From Sipunculus nudus (taxonomy: Eukaryota > Annelida > Sipuncula > Golfingiida > Sipunculidae): a stretch of 64,000 nucleotides of DNA. The DNA lies in contig CM049316.1 in NCBI GenBank assembly GCA_026874595.1, positions 69,237,176-69,301,175 on the forward strand, written 5' to 3'. A program made the position numbers and the translations under genes. The notes under the pieces were generated by a model that was not told where the DNA came from, did no database searches, and saw nothing but the letters and a program-made list of their open reading frames with translations. This document shows, one piece after another, positions 25,501 to 36,077 of this stretch; the stretch's first letter is position 1, and each line of letters begins with the position of its first letter.

Positions 25501-28500
25501 TAATTTTAGCCCCCCGTATAACCCAAAACAGAAACCGGAGACTATGTCAATGGCAGTAGTCGAGGCGGAAACGGAGAAAGTCGGTGCGGTGAAACCGGAA
25601 GTAGAGAGTCCGAGTCAGTCGTTAGGATTTGCTGCCCAGACAGAAGGCGGAATCTCGTTACCTGTGTGTGAAGGGCTGGTGAATGGTAAGTCAGCGAGGG
25701 TGCTGCGGGATTCGGGATGTTCCTCGGCAGGAATACGTGAGTCGTACGTGGAGCCGAATCAGTTCACCGGACACCAGGTCGAGTGTAGGTTGTTCGACGG
25801 GTCTGTAAGACAATTTCCTACGGCTAGGATTAATGTGGACTGTGCGTACTTTGTCGGTACTATCGAGGCAATGGTAGTCGGGGATGCTGTATGTGATTTA
25901 GCGCTAGGTAACGTAGCGGGAGCGCGTGATCCGTATGATCCGGACCCGACGTGGAAGTCTGAGCGGTCCTCAGGCATAGTGTGTGACGGTGTAGAGTCAC
26001 AAAAGGAGGTGACGTCCGCGGTGGAGACACGGAGCGCTGCACGAGAGAAACAGATACCGACGCGTAGCTTGAATGTTGCAAGCCCAGTTGCCGATGTGAG
26101 TCCGGCCGAATTTTTGAAGGCGCAGGAGGAGGATGGGTCTTTAGCGCCGTATTGGAGGCTAGCTAGAGAGGCTAGAAATGATAGTCCATTTAGAATTGAG
26201 GACGGATATTTAGTTCGGGTTGTGAGTGATAAACGGGGAGATCAAGATGGATCTCGAGTGGTGGTACCTCAGACGTTACGGTACGACGTAATGAGGATGG
26301 GCCACGAAGCGGTTATGGCGGGCCATCAGGGCATAGACAAAACGCACGACCGCGTGAGAACTCAGTTTTTCTGGAAAGGGATGTATAATGACATTGCTGA
26401 GTTTTGCAAGTCCTGTCCCATTTGCCAGAAAACCATACCGAAAGGCAAGGTGCCTGGAGCTACGTTAGGCCAGATGCCATTAATTGATGAGCCCTGGCGT
26501 AGAATTTCGATGGATCTGGTTGGGCCGATCCATCCAGCGTCTGAGAGAGGTCACAGGTATATTCTGACCGTTATGGATTATGCCACTAGATATCCGGAGG
26601 CTGTTGCTTTGAAGAACATAGATACAGTCTCTGTGGCTGATGCGCTAGTTGATATTTATGCGCGGTTAGGAGTGCCGTCAGAGGTGCCTACTGACATGGG
26701 AACACAATTTACGTCAGACCTCATGCGAGAAGTTAGCCGTGTTTTGTCTGTAAGACAGCTCACCACTACTCCTTACCATCCTATGTGCAACGGAATGGTG
26801 GAGAGATTCAATGGAACGTTAAAGTTAATGTTGAAACGGATGTGCGAGGAAAGACCGCGAGATTGGGATCGGTACCTCAGCGCCGTGCTTTTTGCGTACC
26901 GAGAAGCGCCACATGAGAGCACAGGGTTCTCACCCTTTGAGTTGCTCTATGGTAGGATCGTTAGAGGACCGATGCGGATTCTAAGGGATCTGTGGACCAA
27001 GCGAGATACTAGCGTCGAGACTAAAACCACGTACCAATACGTCCTGGACCTACAAGACAAACTAAGCGACACATGCGCGTTAGCTAGAGAGGCGTTGAAC
27101 AAATCAGCGAACAGACACAGACTGTTATATGATAGAGGTAAATGCACGCGCAGGTTTGAGGCCGGAGACGAAGTTTTGCTGTTACTCCCGACGGAGCGGA
27201 ACAAATTAATGGTACAGTGGAAAGGCCCCTATACTATTGTAAACAGGGTTGGGGACTTAGACTATCGGATTAAGATTGGCGATAAGGTTAAAACCTTCCA
27301 CGTGAATATGCTGAAACGGTACCATGCTAGAAACGAGCCCCAGCATAATCTGGCAGCGGTAGCCAAGGGCGCACCTGATTCTATACATGATCCTGACGGT
27401 GTAGACGGGGAAACAGAGCACTGATAGACCTAAGACAAAGAAGGCTTTGCGAGCATTCCTAGGTCTTACAGGGTACTATCGAAAATTCGTGCCAAACTAT
27501 GCGGAAATAGCGGTGCCCTTGACTGATCTAACGCGTAAAGGTCAACCTAACAAACTAGACTGGAAACCCGTACACGAGAACGCGTACTGTTCTCTAAAGG
27601 CTAAACTGTCAGACCCTCCCATACTGAAGCTACCTGATTTCAGTAAACGATTTTATTTGATATGTGATGCATCTGATGTGGGTATTGGCGGTATCCTGAA
27701 GCAAAGACACGAGGGGATCATGCACCCAGTAGCTTATGCCAGTCGTAAACTATTGCCCAGGGAGAGAAATTACTCCACCATCGAGAAAGAGTCATTAGCA
27801 ATTGTATGGTCTGTACAGAAATTTGAGATGTACCTGGCTTGTAGACCGTTCACCATTCAGACCGACCACAAACCATTAAAGTGTATTAGCAAATCAAAAT
27901 GTGCTAATAAGAGAGTAATGAGATGGGCACTGGTTCTACAAGAGTTTAGATTTGATATTGAAGCAGTGTCAGGTAAACTAAACCATGGACCTGATTTTCT
28001 TAGCAGACTGCCTGAGTGTTAGGATGTAATGAGCTATAATGTTTAGCCAGTTAAGTCTAAACATGTACAAGATTTTTGCCCTGTGTCATAGACCGTGGGC
28101 ATGTACTAATGACAACTTGTTACATGACCCTTATGTATTGCTATGTATTGCTACATGTAAATATGTTTAGCTGGACCCTGTAAGATAGAACGATACGATG
28201 TATCAAGAAAATACTGTGTATTTTCCTTAAAAGGAGGGGGTGATGTCACCAGAAATCGGTGACAATATGTACGGTGTTTTGTATCATAGTTTAACGAAGT
28301 CTGTTCTCTATTGATATTGACGTGAAACGTCATCCTAAAGCGTTGACAGGTCTTGATTGTATATATATATATTGTGTATTCTTGTATGGATTCCCATCGG
28401 CTATCAGCTGATTTATCCGTGTCACGCATCGTGTGTAATTATTTCTGGTATGTGGGTCGCCAAGGTGACGCTAACAGTCAAACTAGGTCACATATATCCT

Positions 28501-31500
28501 TATATGGGACACTTGAGAAATGAGCCAATCAGAGAACCGGATCGCCGTATTGTGACGACGATTGTGACGTCAGAGTTCAGGGAGAGACGCTGGAAGCTGC
28601 CTTCAGTTGGGTCTTGAAGCTTGAGGTGGCAGCACGCACGCACGGGAATAAGAACATTGAAACGCCAGGAACGGCATAGAAGCAAGCTTCTACATGAGGC
28701 AAAGACCCAGCTCATGAGAACTCAGCCGTGCTGCCGACAGAGCTTCGTATTGGCGATAAAGTGAGAGAGCGTTTGTCACCTGCCGGCCTAGTTCAGTTTG
28801 ACCTAGAAACATAACCGCCGTAAGCCGTGAACCCATTGCTACACGAGCAAGGTCAAGGACTCTAAGCTCAACGTAAACAAAGGGCGCTATTGCATTCATG
28901 TGATCGTAAACCTACCCGGGTCGCTGACAAGCAAGATCAGTTGAAGATCGCTAAACTCAGAAAGACTATATGCTGCTAACCATACGCTAGATTCTACACA
29001 AAACAGTAACCAGAGATCTCTGAAGGAACTGGACTTTATTGGTTTTTATACAAACCACGGAAACATCAACGCACACACACACATCTACATCTTTGTAAGT
29101 ATTGTCTTGAATTATATTGTGAATTTAACCTGATGTCTCATAGTTTCTATTGATCTGGGTGTATGATTGTCTGGTATTTTAATACACGTCCTTAAAAGAA
29201 CCTGGAATGTCACCTGTAATGGCCGGGATCTAATTTCTTGATTAATGAAATCAAGTGGCGAGCGTTAACCCATCCTATTGTTTTATAGGATATATCCGTT
29301 GTAAAGTTTTCACGTTAAGTTAGGGGTGACAGTGAGTAATCGTCCCCAAAAGGCGCACTCGTCTGTGAGTGAAACACAGCCTTCCCAATTCGCCTGCAAA
29401 GCGCTCACCTGGGAGAAAAATCTCATCGCCTCAGCTGAGATTCGAACTCACTACTTTTTAAAACCAAGCTTATAGATATATGACATAGACAAAGATTTCT
29501 GACATTTTTTCACCAGGTGAATTTGAAACTTCCGGTTATAAGTAAATCAGCACGCCAGACCCCTACAGGAAGTCCAGTTTGCGCAGACTCAAGAAAGACA
29601 GAAGGAAAAGAAAATGCACATCCCAAATCCGCGAAGCAACCCAACCGAAAACACCGTGAGCGACGTCTACCGGTTCTTGTGGCAGTCAAGGTAGTATTAT
29701 AAAAACAGAATAAAAGATATAATGAATAATATGCAATAAGTTACGCAGACTAACCTTGAATATAAGGTTATTTTTATCGAGGGATAATAGAGTAAGGGCG
29801 ATAATAGAGTAAGGAGTCGAACTGTCGGTGGCATGTAAATAACATATTCCTTCCTGCAAGTGACCTCTTAACGGCATTAGTTAATTGATAAGCCCGGGAG
29901 TAACACTTTCGGTAGAACAGGCAAATTAATTATTACCTAACCCACCTTTCCCCGGGCAGCATGGGAGCCATATCCCGGACGAGCCCCCATTTTCACATAG
30001 GTTATTATTATCTAGAAAACAGGGCAGGGTCGATCCCGGAGTCTTTTATTTATCCATTGAAACTAATGTATATTTTCAGCCCTTGAACCAGGAGCTAGAG
30101 AGAGAGCGCTTCATCCAAGCTTCCTTCAACTACAACCCACGCTTCCTTTACCGCCAACAACTTGCACCAGAGGTTTCTGCACGTTACGATAAACCCTCAG
30201 ACACCCTGCTTCCTCTGGTAAAAGCTTGACTTCTTTATTTACAGTATTTGCACTTTTTTGTCTGAAATAGCGAATGTGAAGTGTAAGGTCGGCCTTCCAT
30301 CTACCGATTTTGCAACTACCTTGCTATTTTACTACTGGTATCCGGGTGAACAAAAAAAATCTTGAACAAATACTTTTAGGTCTGTTGTCTAGGATGTATT
30401 CATGATTTTATTTAAACAAATATCGAGGCAAGAGTATAAGGTTTGCTAAATTACCAAGGACTAAACTATGGACCCCTAAGGAAAACCCATGATTTATAGA
30501 TGTGAACTTATACATATTAATTCAAATAAAGCCTGTGACTGTCACCTAGCCTATCAATATGTTGGAAGAACTTTATTTTTTTCTTTCATGCAGCTTGCCT
30601 TGCTTATAAATGAACAATAAAATGATTCATTCCCCCAATATTTCTATCATATATATAGAAATAATCGATAATTAATTTATGTTAGCTCTCTGTTTATTCG
30701 TCTGTTATGCCCATTTCCATGTAAACCTCTGGCAGTATATGTTCCAGAGTCAATAACAGAAGTAATATACCTCTGTCTTGTTCTATGGGGACATGAAACT
30801 TTCGGAAGGATGATGTATAGCTTGCAATACGTGGTCACGTTATATGGTAATGAATAAGTAAACAAGGCACTGCGTCACATCACCCATACAGAGTTTTGGT
30901 CCACACGAATTTCAGCAAGAGAAACCACTGCCGGCGTAAACTATTCTATAAATAGAGGTAGATTTACTATTTTTTTTCTGAACTGTGTGCCAACAATCAC
31001 AAAACTCGCTAATATACAAAAAATAGTATTGTTAATATAATATTATTTTTCGCATGAAGGTATATAAACTCCAAACCTGTCCTTACTGAGAAATTAAGCG
31101 AACACTTTATGGATTAGGTAATAGCTCACAGCCATATTTATGTATTTGTATATATATTTGATTATTTTGTGATACCTTTTGAAGATATTTTTTATACTGT
31201 ATTGTAATATACCATTTATAACCATTGTCATTAATAACTCTGGTTGTATGTGCGAACGATAATTAGATGAAAGAATAAGATTAGACACATTTAATATTCC
31301 AGAATCCATTAAAATTATGCAGATCACTAGTGTGCGTAAAAGTTGCTAGACCTTTATAGAATTGTTTTGAAACTGTTGAGTTATATAATATCAGATATCA
31401 TTTGTTTTTATTGTCATTTTTAATCTTACATTATTTACAATAGTTACACACACTGTTTGGATTGCGTGTCAACAGTGATAGTATTACAATCGTCTGAAGC

Positions 31501-32092
31501 ATTTGGAAAACAAGCTAATTAATCAAATTTTGGCATGCTGGGTCCGAAGGCCGTTGCATTATAGATTGTGAAAGGTGGCAGGGTCTCTATGTGGCCACAC
31601 TGAAGCGCGGTGTTACTGCGTAAGACCCTGTTGACTAGCTTTATGTACCAGTATATGTTATAAGCTGCCGTGAATCATCCATCAGCCGATGCCGCTTATA
31701 TATAATTAACATATAGCTATGGGCAACCGGTACTATCTATGTGTAAACACCCTCGTAATCTGAATGCTTCGCAAGGCAACCCTTACCGCTGGTCTTTAGT
31801 CTAAACGTTTTTGAATTAATTAAGATCTGACATCCATTCAACATTTCAAACACAGTCTTAACATTTGATATAAATTAAAGTTTTTAAATGTTGAAAAAGG
31901 TCGAATCTACATTTAATAAAGTCAATATCTTTTAAAATATATGAAAGCTATGCAAACAAGCAGATATTGGTCAATATCTGTATTTTTAATATGTGGGACA
32001 TACACATTCAGAGTAGGTTAGGGCCCCTTTATTAAATGAACCCACAATTAGGAAACATCTGCTCGCCAGTTAGACTGCATCTCTCTCTCTCT

Positions 32093-32190
<98 letters not shown>

Positions 32191-34507
32191 TAAATGAGAA
32201 TGATGCATGGCTGAGCTCCTTCAAAATAATTTAGAACTCATCTGAGGATGCTGGTCCATCAAGCAGAAAGACAGAAATAGACACAAAGTCTGTCATTCTA
32301 ATACACGCAGCGGTGATACCCTGCAGTTGTTCTATATCGCCTTCATTTAAACCGCTGCATTGTATAGCAAGTTCGGGGTCTCAGCACCAGGGCTGGCACA
32401 GGGCCAAGAATCAGACCAACGAGAGGGGTGTCGCGGATTGAAAACGTGAAGTTGCACAATGCAACAGCACGTTCTCATTGGTCTAATTACAATCATTTGT
32501 AATTTACTCAGCTTTACATGTCTTTTATTTCATCATATCACACTTAATGACGAGGTTTGCAGTCTGTGCTTCAATGGCAGGACTGTAAGATTATTATTTT
32601 AACATTTTTTAAAATTCAAATACATAAAAGTCAGACTAATATTTATTATACTTCCTGTACCAAATGTCACCATGGGTATTTAATGTGCTCCGTCGTTCTC
32701 TCATTTTAAATATTTTTTCATCAGGCTATTAAGATAATGAAGCACGCATTGAAACGGTTCGGCTCCTATGAGGACTATGAACAGAAAACTGGCGGACGAT
32801 ATCTGACCCGCGCTCAGATATTTGAAGCTGCAAAGCGTTACCTACGTAAAGAAGGGATTGAAGATGAGGTACAGGTGATGCTCTGTAACGACCTTGTCCC
32901 AAGAGCTTGCATGACCCGGGTCAAAGGTCACGCAGTCCTGCAGGTGCGCTCTTCCAATATCCGGGAGTTCTGGATGGAAGGATTATTACGTCACGAAATA
33001 GGTAATTCCGTTCTCGTCTCTTTTATCCTGCTTTAATGTCTCCTGCATCAATGCTACTCCGCTATTCGTACCAGCATAAGGATTTAATGAATTGGATAAG
33101 TGATAATTTCAGCTGTCTATAGCATAATCTTATTTATATGTTATGTTTTCTTTGTTTAAAATATGATTATATTTTATTATATTAAATTATATTATTTTAT
33201 ATTATATTATATTATATTATATTATATTATATTATATTACATTATATTATATTAAATAGTTTGTATTAGTCTAGTCTATCGTATATCATAATATATATAT
33301 ATATATATATATAATATGAAGTTATATGGTGTGATATTTTAGATACGCTATAATATGATATTATATTATATAAACAGAAGAACAGTCGTATTTCCATATA
33401 AATATTTATCAGTTCAATGATTTAGTAATCGTCAACAAATCGTTCATTCCAGGTACGCACTATATCCGCAGTAGTAACAACCGCCATCAAACATGGCGGG
33501 TCTGGAAAAACCGGAAAGAGTTGGACTTGTTCCCTTTCAACCCCACGGAAGAAGGGTTGGCGGCCTTACACAGTGTGCTCATGCGCAGTGAACCGTCTCT
33601 ATGGAGAGCTGCGATGTTATACTACACTGCCTTCCAAGCTTCGAAACTGTCGTTCAGCGCCCTCTTTCGGGACTTGGGACAGTTTGTTCAGGACCCAAAT
33701 GTTAGATGGGATTATTGTCTACGCGCAAAACGAGGCCAGATTGACACCTCATTACCAGGTTAGTTTCGCTCATAATCTGCGATGCTATCACTAACCAGTT
33801 AACATGTCAGGCCCCTACAGGATCGATGGCCAAAAGTCCTAAAATTGATGGGGAACTTATAGTATAGGGGGCAAATTAAACAATTGAAGCATACCGCCCC
33901 TACCCTTCAAACTTGGGAATAGACCTTTTTCATGGACTTGGCGGTCTTGTGTGTTCAGGTCCATCGATAGAGCAATGCAAGTATCAAGAGAAATCAGATA
34001 TAACAATGTTATGATATTTCAGCCGATATTGCGGACCCCCCACGCAGTCTAAGCCTGCATGTAGAGCTAGTGAGAGGAGAAAGGGCTATTATAATGTATT
34101 CAAAATTTAAGATTTGAAATCTCACTCACTCAAACACACACAGACACTCAGAAATATTATTTGGCTTACTAAAAGACAATACAGTGGGTAAAAATTATAA
34201 AAAACGTCGAAGGAGAAATGCTCATAAATATGAATATGCATTATTTGTTGCAGGATCCTTCAGCAAAGACCAAGTGTACTTAAAGGGCGCCTTGGAAATC
34301 TTGAAGCACAGACAGGATATAGACTTTCACCTTCTGACACAGCTAGGAAAAGTGTGTTACAGAGACGTTAACAGGTTAAAGGAAGTGGGCAACATCGGAC
34401 CCACCAGGGTGCCGAGCTTCATGAAAGATCTTACAGTCTACAGGGCCAGACTGGACCGTATTATAGGAAAGAACGGGCTAACGGACGACGACTTATCGTC
34501 CGTATGA
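21382..34507 (+). CDS. MATCAP: MATCAP/KIAA0895-family microtubule-associated tyrosine carboxypeptidase (whole gene)
   Basis: Six exons, 21382-21633, 29517-29690, 30080-30217, 32725-33001, 33453-33758 and 34254-34507, join without a frame break into 466 aa. This family (DUF1704) removes the C-terminal tyrosine of alpha-tubulin with a single-zinc active site. The HExxxH motif is HEIGTH: H278, E279, H283. The family box NPTEEGLA follows, and its E314 sits 31 residues after H283, the spacing I recall for the third zinc ligand of the human enzyme. Residues 1-140 are a low-complexity basic region ([10 protein letters not shown] at about 35-44), as expected for a microtubule-binding tail. The folded part runs from about 143 to 466. 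Length is close to human MATCAP1 (about 470 aa). ATG 21382 is chosen because an in-frame stop lies at 21373-21375. MATCAP1 versus MATCAP2 cannot be decided by eye. Confidence 0.9.
22155..22177. repeat. poly-G tract
   Basis: 23 consecutive G in MATCAP intron 1. Similar runs occur near 1604, 3052, 12114, 19338 and 62633 (G) and 46904, 53245, 56021 and 58112 (C). Confidence 0.9.
22421..22508. repeat. (TA)n microsatellite, interrupted
   Basis: TA tract with a few GTATA and ATTTA interruptions, in MATCAP intron 1. Confidence 0.9.
22658..23793 (+). repeat. 5' LTR
   Basis: 1,136 bp, beginning TGTCACC and ending GGTGACA, a perfect 7-bp inverted terminus. It differs from the 3' LTR at 23218 (C/T), 23306 (A/G) and 23365 (T/C). 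It also carries a segment at 23476-23524 that accounts for a 48-bp length difference. Confidence 0.95.
23799..23814 (+). promoter_or_regulatory. primer-binding site
   Basis: TGGCGAGCGTGCCAGG starts 5 nt after the LTR end. The TGG pairs with the CCA end of a tRNA. I cannot assign the tRNA. The 10-mer TGGCGAGCGT also occurs inside both LTRs. Confidence 0.65.
23815..24517 (+). other. retrotransposon leader
   Basis: Untranslated leader between the primer site and the gag ATG. It includes a CCATCCGTCC-type simple repeat at about 24318-24372. No conserved protein is seen. Confidence 0.6.
24518..27424 (+). CDS. retrotransposon Gag-protease-integrase polyprotein
   Basis: 968 aa, uninterrupted. Residues about 25-68 form a charged Glu/Arg coiled coil. 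Residues about 75-250 are the gag capsid-like region. A CX2CX4HX4C zinc knuckle ([14 protein letters not shown]) lies at about 288-302. A retroviral-type protease motif RDSGCSS lies at about 396-402, with DSG where DTG is usual. The integrase follows: HHCC zinc domain (GHQGIDKTH ... CKSCPICQK) and a DD35E core with D666, D726 and E762, 35 residues apart in the last interval. The C-terminal module ([10 protein letters not shown]) is of GPY/F type. Integrase inserts the cDNA into the host genome. The frame stops at TGA 27422-27424, where the RT should follow. Confidence 0.93.
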   Translation: METLESLVRCGQALGLKDQALQDYVEARRRADEEREERARQRELEREREARAHELEVLRLKSDSGVKEERSRDVFPKIQLPPFDEAHDQLDAFLERFERLAVCQGYDRENWALHLSPLLRGKALGTYTQLSVSEAMDYDKLKIALLKRYQMTEEGYRHKFRTCRPERGETPSQFAVRLSGYLDHWIGMAGVGGDYDGVVNLLMCEQFVNCCSRDLSMFLKERRCRDFDSMVDLAESYTEAHGVHSLTAGPRYGNNVPRPAQPVSQPREKREVERSPDGQTFKPSGGIRCYLCNELGHKARECKTSARSRPRSSPQVGRAAGDQQRYRTNFSPPYNPKQKPETMSMAVVEAETEKVGAVKPEVESPSQSLGFAAQTEGGISLPVCEGLVNGKSARVLRDSGCSSAGIRESYVEPNQFTGHQVECRLFDGSVRQFPTARINVDCAYFVGTIEAMVVGDAVCDLALGNVAGARDPYDPDPTWKSERSSGIVCDGVESQKEVTSAVETRSAAREKQIPTRSLNVASPVADVSPAEFLKAQEEDGSLAPYWRLAREARNDSPFRIEDGYLVRVVSDKRGDQDGSRVVVPQTLRYDVMRMGHEAVMAGHQGIDKTHDRVRTQFFWKGMYNDIAEFCKSCPICQKTIPKGKVPGATLGQMPLIDEPWRRISMDLVGPIHPASERGHRYILTVMDYATRYPEAVALKNIDTVSVADALVDIYARLGVPSEVPTDMGTQFTSDLMREVSRVLSVRQLTTTPYHPMCNGMVERFNGTLKLMLKRMCEERPRDWDRYLSAVLFAYREAPHESTGFSPFELLYGRIVRGPMRILRDLWTKRDTSVETKTTYQYVLDLQDKLSDTCALAREALNKSANRHRLLYDRGKCTRRFEAGDEVLLLLPTERNKLMVQWKGPYTIVNRVGDLDYRIKIGDKVKTFHVNMLKRYHARNEPQHNLAAVAKGAPDSIHDPDGVDGETEH
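27426..28022 (+). pseudogene. reverse transcriptase remnant (thumb) plus RNase H, 5'-truncated
   Basis: This frame (+1 relative to the gag-integrase frame) opens with [20 protein letters not shown], the standard end of a Ty3/gypsy RT. It then has RNase H with [18 protein letters not shown] and TDHKPL, and finally DFLSRLPEC before a stop. No ATG starts the frame. The RT fingers and palm (expected to be 600 bp or more) are missing, so no functional reverse transcriptase can be made from this copy. Confidence 0.88.
28229..28243 (+). promoter_or_regulatory. polypurine tract
   Basis: AAAAGGAGGGGGTGA abuts the first base of the 3' LTR; it is the expected plus-strand primer. Confidence 0.8.
28244..29331 (+). 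repeat. 3' LTR
   Basis: 1,088 bp with the same TGTCACC...GGTGACA ends. Three transitions relative to the 5' LTR (28804, 28892, 28951) and a 48-bp shorter segment after CCACGGA. Confidence 0.95.
29517..29690 (+). CDS. MATCAP: MATCAP exon 2: basic linker
   Basis: Residues 85-142, rich in Lys, Arg, Ser and Pro, between acceptor TTTTTTCACCAG and donor AAG|GTAGTA, phase 0 at both ends. It lies 180 bp past the right end of the LTR element, so intron 1 (7.9 kb) is mostly retrotransposon. Confidence 0.7.
30080..30217 (+). CDS. MATCAP: MATCAP exon 3: start of catalytic region
   Basis: Residues 143-188, including [18 protein letters not shown], which resembles the conserved entry to the DUF1704 fold. 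Acceptor TATTTTCAG, donor CTG|GTAAAA, phase 0 at both ends. Confidence 0.85.
32079..32187. repeat. (CT)n(TA)n compound microsatellite
   Basis: Short CT run followed by about 90 bp of pure TA, in a MATCAP intron. Confidence 0.95.
32725..33001 (+). CDS. MATCAP: MATCAP exon 4: catalytic domain, first zinc ligand and catalytic Glu
   Basis: Residues 189-280 plus one base. It contains [17 protein letters not shown] and the stretch ending [10 protein letters not shown]. The exon ends in phase 1 inside the HEIGTH codons, so the active-site motif is completed only by splicing. Confidence 0.9.
33181..33250. repeat. (ATATT)n microsatellite
   Basis: Five-base period, about 13 units with small interruptions, in a MATCAP intron. 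Confidence 0.85.
33453..33758 (+). CDS. MATCAP: MATCAP exon 5: second zinc ligand and TEEGLA box
   Basis: Residues 281-382. It starts with the GTH that completes HEIGTH, then NPTEEGLA with E314, an [10 protein letters not shown] helix and [19 protein letters not shown]. Acceptor TTCATTCCAG, donor CAG|GTTAGT, phase 1 to phase 1. Confidence 0.92.
34254..34507 (+). CDS. MATCAP: MATCAP exon 6: C-terminal end
   Basis: Residues 383-466 with [17 protein letters not shown] and [12 protein letters not shown], then a TGA. The acceptor TTATTTGTTGCAG matches the incoming phase. The C-terminus LTDDDLSSV is acidic. Confidence 0.9.
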
Positions 34508-34805
34508 AAATTTGTTTTAATTAAATGAATATGTATACAAATGAATATTTATGTGTTAAATATCAATGTCAAATGCCATGCTGATGCTGTGAGGTCAGAG
34601 GCCATTGTCTTATGATTATTCATAAGGGTTAACAAAATAGCTTTGCTATCCATGTTTGGCATAGATTTGATTTTATGTATTTTCCTGTGTATTCTTAGGA
34701 ACGGACAATGAAGATTTGGTTTGTCATGCTGAGTAACTCAGAAATAAGGGGAAACATATAATTCTACATTTTTTTGATCGATTCTATTACTAAAAATCCT
34801 CTGAG

Positions 34806-34811
34806 AATAAA
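34806..34811 (+). terminator. candidate polyadenylation signal of MATCAP
   Basis: AATAAA about 300 nt past the stop codon, the first canonical hexamer seen downstream. Confidence 0.4.
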
Positions 34812-35521
34812 AAATAGGTGACAAAATGTTAATGGTAAGATATTAAAAGAAACGATTTTTTTACCATATTATTATACATGAAATGCTAGGGGAGACTTTT
34901 AGTGCAGTCTGGTACCATTCACCCTTCTACTCCAAATAATGATATCAAAACTGGATTTGTTGAAGACGGCATAATCAGTATGAATCTGTGAGCTAGTCTA
35001 TTCTTTGCTCCGCATTTTTACCAGTGTTTATTTATTGTATTCTTACACAAACATTGTCAGGAAGTTTTAACGTTATGAGAATACAACTGAAAGTATAAAA
35101 CACTTATACATGAAACTGTAGGACAATCAGTGTATATTCAGAAACACATTTTTGTAATATTATATTGTGGGAGATTAGTGATATTTATTCTATTTATAGA
35201 AGGTAACGATCTCAGAGACTCTGGCGAAGACATGTTGTCAACACATGCTAATTTAGTCGATAATGCGAATGGTTGATTGCTGCGTATATTTAAAATTTAA
35301 AATCATAATATATAAATAGCAATCACTTTTATAATTAATTTTATTAGAGGAAAAATTTGTCTTTTTTCCTTATCCCGCTTAATGTTAAGGATAACTCAAG
35401 CAGCCTTTTCAATGAAAATCACTCATTTTATCTTCAGGGAGGATACAGTTTATAGTGTTGATTATTGTTGTTTTGGATAAAAGCATGTGCTTTGTCAGAA
35501 TAACTCATAAATTTGCATTTA

Positions 35522-35525
35522 TTTG

Positions 35526-35581
<56 letters not shown>
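35522..35581. repeat. (TA)n microsatellite
   Basis: Pure TA tract abutting the left end of the MITE at 35583. Confidence 0.95.
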
Positions 35582-35582
<1 letters not shown>

Positions 35583-35583
<1 letters not shown>

Positions 35584-35935
35584 TGTGGTTGCCTTTTCAT
35601 TCGCGAGGGTTTTAAATGCTAGAAAATTAAAAAAATTATGAATAAGAGGTCCCATCATCGAAGACAAAGTAGAAGAGTAAACACCAGGAAAAAAAAAGAT
35701 CGTGTATGTCCATAGATTGATATTTTAAATGATATCAAATCTGTCCATTATCGAACAATAATTTACAGTAAGATTCTGTGCACATAATATTTGATATAAT
35801 TAATTCACATAATAATGGTTACACTCTGTGAATGGATCTTTTGTATTGTCAGATCGCGAAAAGGGAACCCTCACGAAAGCATGAAAAGGTAAAAATCGCG
35901 AAATGTTAACCCCATGAATATGAGGGCAACCACAG
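35583..35935. mobile_element. MITE, CTGTGGTTGCC termini (copy 1)
   Basis: 353 bp with perfect 11-bp inverted ends CTGTGGTTGCC and GGCAACCACAG. Next to both ends are inverted segments with a CGCGA core (ATTCGCGAGGGTTTTAAAT on the left, AATCGCGAAATGTTAACCCC on the right). The left end is preceded by TA; the right flank is TC, so the duplication is not intact. No transposase is present. Confidence 0.7.
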
Positions 35936-36012
35936 TCTAGTCCGGGACGCCCAGACCAATCTTCTGGTGCGTCGCCTTGCAATATAGCACGTCCGGATCA
36001 AATTTGATCTGC

Positions 36013-36017
<5 letters not shown>

Positions 36018-36074
<57 letters not shown>
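36018..36074. repeat. (TA)n microsatellite
   Basis: Pure TA tract of about 56 bp. Confidence 0.95.

Positions 36075-36077
<3 letters not shown>

Larger units (their letters stand above)
22658..29331 (+). mobile_element. Ty3/gypsy LTR retrotransposon, Gmr1-like domain order, RT core deleted
   Basis: Full element of 6,674 bp between GTGAG at 22653-22657 and GTGAG at 29332-29336 (5-bp target duplication). Order: 5' LTR, primer-binding site, 0.7 kb leader, one frame with gag, zinc knuckle, protease and integrase, then a second frame with RT thumb and RNase H, polypurine tract, 3' LTR. Integrase upstream of RT/RNase H is the unusual order of the Gmr1 group of Ty3/gypsy. The fingers and palm of reverse transcriptase, including any YxDD box, are absent at the junction near 27417-27431. 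Only three substitutions separate the LTRs over shared sequence, so the insertion is recent. It lies in intron 1 of MATCAP in the sense direction. Confidence 0.93.
22606..29453. mobile_element. 169-bp small element split by the LTR retrotransposon
   Basis: Removing the retrotransposon and one GTGAG copy leaves 169 bp (22606-22657 joined to 29337-29453). This is bounded by CTTTTTAAA at 22597-22605 and again at 29454-29462, a 9-bp direct repeat typical of a target duplication. Near the right end GAGATTCGAACTC (29437-29449) resembles a pol III box B. The left end has TGGCGTCAACCAGG, loosely like an A box. It may be a SINE or a short foldback element; the class is unresolved. Confidence 0.5.

Noticed and set aside
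29437-29449. Possible tRNA gene (box B like motif)
   Set aside because: No acceptor stem or anticodon arm can be built; kept only as a feature of the 169-bp element.
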